From assembly GCA_012959805.1 (NCBI GenBank), contig DUCN01000127.1, positions 1-64,000 on the forward strand: a stretch of DNA of 64,000 bases, written 5' to 3'. How positions within the stretch are numbered: position 1 is the stretch's first letter; each line of letters starts with the position of its first letter. Source of the DNA: Myxococcales bacterium. GTDB lineage: Bacteria > Myxococcota_A > UBA9160 > UBA4427. Shown here in pieces: positions 59,988 through 64,000 of this stretch. The notes under the pieces were generated by a model, which worked only from the letters and a program-made list of their open reading frames with translations, ran no database searches and was not told the DNA's origin. The position numbers were made by a program, and so were the translations under genes.

Positions 59988-60935
59988 ATGAAGAAGTTAG
60001 TCGACAACGGCAACGATGACGGGCGCGAGGATGCCCCGGGCAATGCTCGGGACAACATACAAGAGAACGCCCAACAAAAAGCGAAGATCTTGATGGAGGC
60101 GCTGCCCTATATGCAGCGGCTCTACGGCAAGACGATCGTGATCAAATACGGCGGTCATGCGATGACCGATGAGTCGTTGAAGGCTTCCTTCGCCGCGGAT
60201 GTCGTGATGCTCAAGCAGATTGGCGTCCGGCCTGTGATCGTCCACGGCGGTGGGCCACAGATCGCGGAGACCCTCAAGCGAATGGGGCGCAAGTCTCAGT
60301 TCATCGATGGGCGACGGGTGACCGACGACGAAACGATGGAAGTCGTCGAGAGGGTGCTCGGGGGCAAGGTCAACCGCGAGATCGTGGAACTCATCGGGCA
60401 GGCTGGCGGAACGGCGGTCGGCTACAGGGGAAGCGATGGCGGGCTGCTGCGAGTCCAGAAAAAGCTGATCGACGGACAGGACCTAGGTCGAGTCGGCGAG
60501 GTGATCGCCGTTGATCCGAGCGTCGTGCGCGACGCAGTCGAGTCGGGCTTCATCCCAGTGGTCGCGCCGATCGGCGTCGACGCCAAAGGGGTGAGTCATA
60601 ACGTGAATGCCGATGAAGCGGCGGGAGCTCTAGCGGCCGCGCTCGAAGCCGAGAAGCTGATGCTCCTCACGGATATCGAGGGCGTGCTCGACGACAAAAA
60701 TCAACTGATCAGCGAGCTCTCCGTAGAGGAATGCAATCGACTGATTGCGAATGGAACGATCAAGGGCGGTATGATTCCGAAGATGGAATGCTGTATTCAG
60801 GCCTTGTTGGGGAATGTGGGGCGTACGCATATCGTCGACGGTCGGGTTCTTCATGCCGTATTGCTCGAGATCTTCAGCGACGATGCGGGGATTGGAACGC
60901 TCCTGGTTCCTTCTCCAGCAGGTTCTGCGGGGTAA
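59988..60935 (+). CDS. argB: acetylglutamate kinase
   Basis: ArgB phosphorylates N-acetylglutamate, the second step of arginine synthesis. It has 315 residues, with an N-terminal extension of about 25. The core has KTIVIKYGGHAM, VIVHGGGPQI, FIDGRRVTDDETMEVVERVLGGKVN, NVNADEAAGALAAALEAEKLMLLTDIEGVL and GTIKGGMIPKMECC. The helix before the core (AQQKAKILMEALPYMQ) is typical of arginine-sensitive hexameric enzymes. It starts ten bases after the GAF gene and runs directly into argF. Confidence 0.96.
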   Translation: MKKLVDNGNDDGREDAPGNARDNIQENAQQKAKILMEALPYMQRLYGKTIVIKYGGHAMTDESLKASFAADVVMLKQIGVRPVIVHGGGPQIAETLKRMGRKSQFIDGRRVTDDETMEVVERVLGGKVNREIVELIGQAGGTAVGYRGSDGGLLRVQKKLIDGQDLGRVGEVIAVDPSVVRDAVESGFIPVVAPIGVDAKGVSHNVNADEAAGALAAALEAEKLMLLTDIEGVLDDKNQLISELSVEECNRLIANGTIKGGMIPKMECCIQALLGNVGRTHIVDGRVLHAVLLEIFSDDAGIGTLLVPSPAGSAG

Positions 60936-60939
60936 TGAG

Positions 60940-61866
60940 ATGGCGAAGGATCCAAAGGATTTTATCAGCGTAGCGGACTGGTCCGCGGACGCGCTTTGGT
61001 CGATGATGGATCGTGCACTCGAGCTGCGAGGATTGCACCGCTCCGGGAAACGGCCGAGAACTCTCGAAGGGCGCACGCTCGCCATGTATTTCGAGAAACC
61101 TTCACTGCGCACCCACGTCACTTTCGAAGCCGGCATCAATCAATTGGGCGGCCATGCGATTCTGCTCAAGCCGGAGCAGATCGGAATTGGGACGAGGGAA
61201 AGCCCAGAGGACGTGGCACGGGCATTGTCTCGCTGGGTCGATTGTCTGATGGCGCGTACTTACAGCCATGAACTCGTTGAGCAGCTGGCGCGGGACGCAA
61301 CGATTCCGGTGGTGAACGGCCTAACAGATCTACTTCACCCATGTCAGGCGATGGCGGATCTGGTGACCATCGCGGGCGTAATGAAGCCGCAGGACGCGAC
61401 GATTGCCTATGTTGGGGACGGAAACAACGTTGCGAATTCGCTGATTCTGTTGGCCGCGGTTCTGGGGCTCGGGGTGCATGTTGCGACGCCGACCTCTCAT
61501 CCGCCGTCTGCGAGAATCCTTGCAAAGGCCAGGAAACTGGCTCTCGATAGCGGTGCCAAGATCGTGGTCGGCGTTGATCCGGTCGTCGCTGTGAAGGACG
61601 TTGACTTCGTCTACACGGATACCTGGACGAGTATGGGCCAAGAAGACGAGGCGGCGCTACGACGCGAACTCTTCCGCCCCTACCAGGTCAACGCCGAGCT
61701 GCTCAGCCATACGGCGAACGCCTATCTGCTGCATTGCCTTCCCGCTCATCGCGGGGAGGAGGTGACGGCCGATGTGCTCGATGGACCGAGAAGTCTGGTC
61801 TTCGACCAGGCCGAGAACCGACTCTATGCCCAGAACGCCATCCTCGAGCGACTGCTGCGAGATTGA
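60940..61866 (+). CDS. argF: ornithine carbamoyltransferase
   Basis: ArgF condenses ornithine with carbamoyl phosphate to citrulline. It has 308 residues. The carbamoyl-phosphate site is EKPSLRTHVTFEAG. MARTYSHELVEQLA, GLTDLLHPCQAMADL, the ornithine loop TDTWTSMGQEDE and HCLPAHRGEE are present. SLRTH replaces the commoner STRTR, as in some other bacteria. It starts four bases after the argB stop. argD, which lies between argB and argF in some relatives, is absent. Confidence 0.94.
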   Translation: MAKDPKDFISVADWSADALWSMMDRALELRGLHRSGKRPRTLEGRTLAMYFEKPSLRTHVTFEAGINQLGGHAILLKPEQIGIGTRESPEDVARALSRWVDCLMARTYSHELVEQLARDATIPVVNGLTDLLHPCQAMADLVTIAGVMKPQDATIAYVGDGNNVANSLILLAAVLGLGVHVATPTSHPPSARILAKARKLALDSGAKIVVGVDPVVAVKDVDFVYTDTWTSMGQEDEAALRRELFRPYQVNAELLSHTANAYLLHCLPAHRGEEVTADVLDGPRSLVFDQAENRLYAQNAILERLLRD

Positions 61867-62135
61867 CTCTCGGCGCCGAACGGCGAGCCCCAATTTCAGA
61901 CAATTAGGCCCTGGGGCATCGCCGTCTCGAATCGTGACTCGCGTGGCAGTTTTGCCCACTCGGCATTTCAACCGGGAAAATATGCCAAATCCCCGAGGGG
62001 GCCCGATCCGCATCGCTTAACGAATCCCGGTGTAAAGGCTGGGCCGCTGCGCATGATTTCTCAGACTTCGCGGCGCGCCGGCCGATGAGTTTCGAGTGGG
62101 GGCTCGCCTGGTGGTCAGTCCCTGCTGGGAGGTCG

Positions 62136-63458
62136 ATGCAGACCGTGGAGCAGGATTCGGATTCAATGGGGCAGATTTTCGTCCTGGCATCGGGATGTGA
62201 TATACGGCAGCTCAATTTGAGTGTCGCGGAAGGCTATTTGCTGTCCCGTTTTGACGGGGCCACCCCATGGCGCGTACTGCGTGAAATGGCGGGCATTCCG
62301 GCGCTGGAAGCCGACACAGTCCTGGGTCGATGGATCGACGCAGGACTCCTCGAACCCATTCGGAATGCGGACGCGGCAGAAGCGTCGATGCAGCCGGCCG
62401 GCGATTCGCTGGTTACCGAATCCCTCGAGGTCGAGAGTACGTCCGTGGAAACGCGCGCGATCGATGAGACGCAGATCGATGAAGAACTGGACATCGATGT
62501 GGCGACACAGCGCCGCATCCTCGAGTTCGAAGCCTCTTTGGATTTGCCGTATGACGAGCTTCTCGACGTTCCCCGAGGCTCCGAGCCCAAGGTCGTGAAG
62601 CGCGCGTATTTCAAGCTCTCAAAGGAATTTCATCCCGACCGATATTTTCGTCGGGACATCGGATCGCACGCGGCACGTCTCGATCGAATCTTCAAGAAGG
62701 TTCTGGAGGCCCACGAACTCCTTTCGGATCCCGATCTTTGCCAGGTCGAGAATCGTTCGACTGTGAAGTCGGACGCTGAAGCGCCAGTTGCGCAGCTGGC
62801 GGCGAGTGAGTCCGCTGCGAAACCCGAAGTAGCCGCTCCAAAGCCGCTTACGAAACTCGAACGCTTGCGTCAGCGCATGCCCTTCAAGATCGACCAGTTC
62901 GCGTTTGAAGAGCGGCGGGCCACGGCGCAGGAAATTTTTCGGGCGGCCGAAGTATCTCAGAACGCAGGTCGCATGAAAGAGGCGGAAGCCAATATTCGAA
63001 TTGCCATCAGTTTCGATCCTGGGCGGGCTGAATTCAAGGAAGCACTCGGCGGACTGCGGATTCAGGCGGCCGGTGCGCGTGCAACGAAGCTCCTGGCAAC
63101 GCCGATCGAGCGCATGAGTGATGGGGAAATTCGGGACACTTGGACGCTGCTGGACGAAGTCTTGATCTATCGCCCACACGATCCCGAATTGAACGAACGG
63201 GCGGCTCGGATCTGTCTGCAACTCGGGAAAATCGGCCTGGCCGAAGAGTATGCACAGACGCTGATCGAGGGCGCGCCAGACGTGGCGGGATCACACACTT
63301 TGATGGGCAGGATCCATAGGGAGTTGGGCGACATGAAAGCGGCGGTTGGCTCGTTCGAGACAGCGCTCAAGCTGGACGATGAAGATTTGGATGCACGGCG
63401 AGCCTTGGCTGCTGTGCGACTTGGGGCGCACAAGGAAGCGCAAGGGGGAATGGCATGA
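62136..63458 (+). CDS. J-domain and TPR protein
   Basis: This 440-residue protein combines a J-domain with tetratricopeptide-like repeats. An N-terminal region (about 15-65) of DUF-like character contains [23 protein letters not shown]. The J-domain is at about 140-200 and holds the Hsp70-stimulating HPD in [10 protein letters not shown]. After a Pro/Ala linker, TPR-like helices span about 260-430. Its stop overlaps the dnaK start by four bases, so it is the likely dedicated cochaperone. The start is uncertain: 62085, 62136 or 62166 are all possible. Confidence 0.87.
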   Translation: MQTVEQDSDSMGQIFVLASGCDIRQLNLSVAEGYLLSRFDGATPWRVLREMAGIPALEADTVLGRWIDAGLLEPIRNADAAEASMQPAGDSLVTESLEVESTSVETRAIDETQIDEELDIDVATQRRILEFEASLDLPYDELLDVPRGSEPKVVKRAYFKLSKEFHPDRYFRRDIGSHAARLDRIFKKVLEAHELLSDPDLCQVENRSTVKSDAEAPVAQLAASESAAKPEVAAPKPLTKLERLRQRMPFKIDQFAFEERRATAQEIFRAAEVSQNAGRMKEAEANIRIAISFDPGRAEFKEALGGLRIQAAGARATKLLATPIERMSDGEIRDTWTLLDEVLIYRPHDPELNERAARICLQLGKIGLAEEYAQTLIEGAPDVAGSHTLMGRIHRELGDMKAAVGSFETALKLDDEDLDARRALAAVRLGAHKEAQGGMA

Positions 63459-64000
63459 GCCGAGTGATTGGAATTGATCTGGGAACGACGAATTCGTGCG
63501 TGGCCGTGATGGAAAATGGCCAACCGACGGTGATTCCGAATTCGGGGGGGTACAAGACGACACCTTCCATGTTTGGAATTTCACAGGACGGCAAACGACT
63601 CGTCGGTCACCTCGCTAAGCGTCAGGCGATCACCAACGCCAGAAACACGGTTTCTGCGGCCAAGCGCCTGATCGGCCGTCGCTTCGACGACCCCGAGGTT
63701 CAGAAGTCGATTGATCTCTCGCCCTTCGAAATCGTGCGCGGTCCGAATGGGGATCCCCGCATCAAGGCGGGCAGCAAGACTTTTACGTGTCCCGAAATTT
63801 CGGGAATCATCTTGCGAGAGATGAAGCGGGTCGCCGAGGAATATCTCAGCGAGACGGTCCATGAAGCGGTTATCACGGTTCCCGCCTATTTCAACGATTC
63901 GCAGCGACAGTGCACGAAGGACGCTGGCAAGATCGCTGGGCTCGAAGTGCTCCGCATTATCAACGAACCGACGGCAGCCGCGCTCGCCTACGGCATGAAC
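63455..64000 (+). CDS. dnaK: chaperone DnaK (Hsp70), 5' part
   Basis: This is the start of an Hsp70 chaperone, 182 residues of which lie in the window before it runs off the right edge. The phosphate-1 loop [59 protein letters not shown] and [17 protein letters not shown] are present. It is coupled to the upstream J-domain/TPR gene (ATGA). It could be the main DnaK or a specialised paralog. No CIRCE element was seen in the 61867-62135 gap before the J-domain gene. Confidence 0.95.
   Translation, partial: MSRVIGIDLGTTNSCVAVMENGQPTVIPNSGGYKTTPSMFGISQDGKRLVGHLAKRQAITNARNTVSAAKRLIGRRFDDPEVQKSIDLSPFEIVRGPNGDPRIKAGSKTFTCPEISGIILREMKRVAEEYLSETVHEAVITVPAYFNDSQRQCTKDAGKIAGLEVLRIINEPTAAALAYGMN

Noticed and set aside
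61867-62135. CIRCE heat-shock operator before the J-domain gene and dnaK
   Set aside because: No TTAGCACTC-N9-GAGTGCTAA-type repeat is present; only a weak GGCAT/ATGCC pair.

Overview
The window is a gene-dense, GC-rich bacterial chromosome segment. Gene content suggests a deltaproteobacterial-type lineage (Myxococcota, Binatota or Desulfobacterota-like): rpsP-khpA-rimM-trmD-rplS, dprA-trmFO-xerC-hslVU, NtrC-type sigma-54 activators, an exosortase/EPS locus, and a J-domain/TPR protein coupled to dnaK. The taxon is inferred from gene order and protein families only. No phage, IS element or CRISPR array was recognised.

Layout. 1-815 is poorly coding and lies just beyond the 3' end of a minus-strand tRNA-Thr(CGU). 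1289-5419 holds a small membrane protein, a class IV aminotransferase, trpS and a Sel1-repeat lipoprotein. 5620-8467 is a divergent pair, a Trm9-like methyltransferase and a radical-SAM/GNAT Elp3, which looks like a bacterial counterpart of the eukaryotic wobble-uridine (cm5U/mcm5U) pathway. 8513-11504 is a tandem pair of periplasmic HtrA/Do proteases. 12 kb to 29 kb is housekeeping: thiSGE, alr, purH, purD, tsaC, DUF1015-dciA-zinc-ribbon, the rpsP to rplS ribosome/tRNA-modification operon, yraN, rsmI, a heparinase II/III-like lyase and ligA.

29-50 kb is an exopolysaccharide/exosortase region. It has a histidine kinase with a sigma-54 response regulator, then a minus-strand operon wecB-exosortase-epsI-glycosyltransferase. 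Diverging from that is a long plus-strand run: a second sigma-54 regulator, a Wza-like export lipoprotein, an outer-membrane barrel, a chain-length (Wzz-like) protein, an ExeA-like ATPase, a tyrosine kinase, a WecA/MraY-like phosphoglycosyltransferase, gmd and ugd. A Crp/Fnr regulator and a large TPR lipoprotein (PrsT-like) follow. Together these make nucleotide sugars, start a lipid-linked glycan, control its length and export it, and process exosortase-sorted proteins. No polymerase, flippase or sorted substrate is visible.

50-64 kb begins with the decayed 3' end of a TonB-dependent receptor. It continues with a LysM protein and terminator, dprA, trmFO, xerC, hslVU, a response regulator with two GAF-like domains, argB, argF, a J-domain/TPR protein and the 5' part of dnaK, which runs off the right edge.
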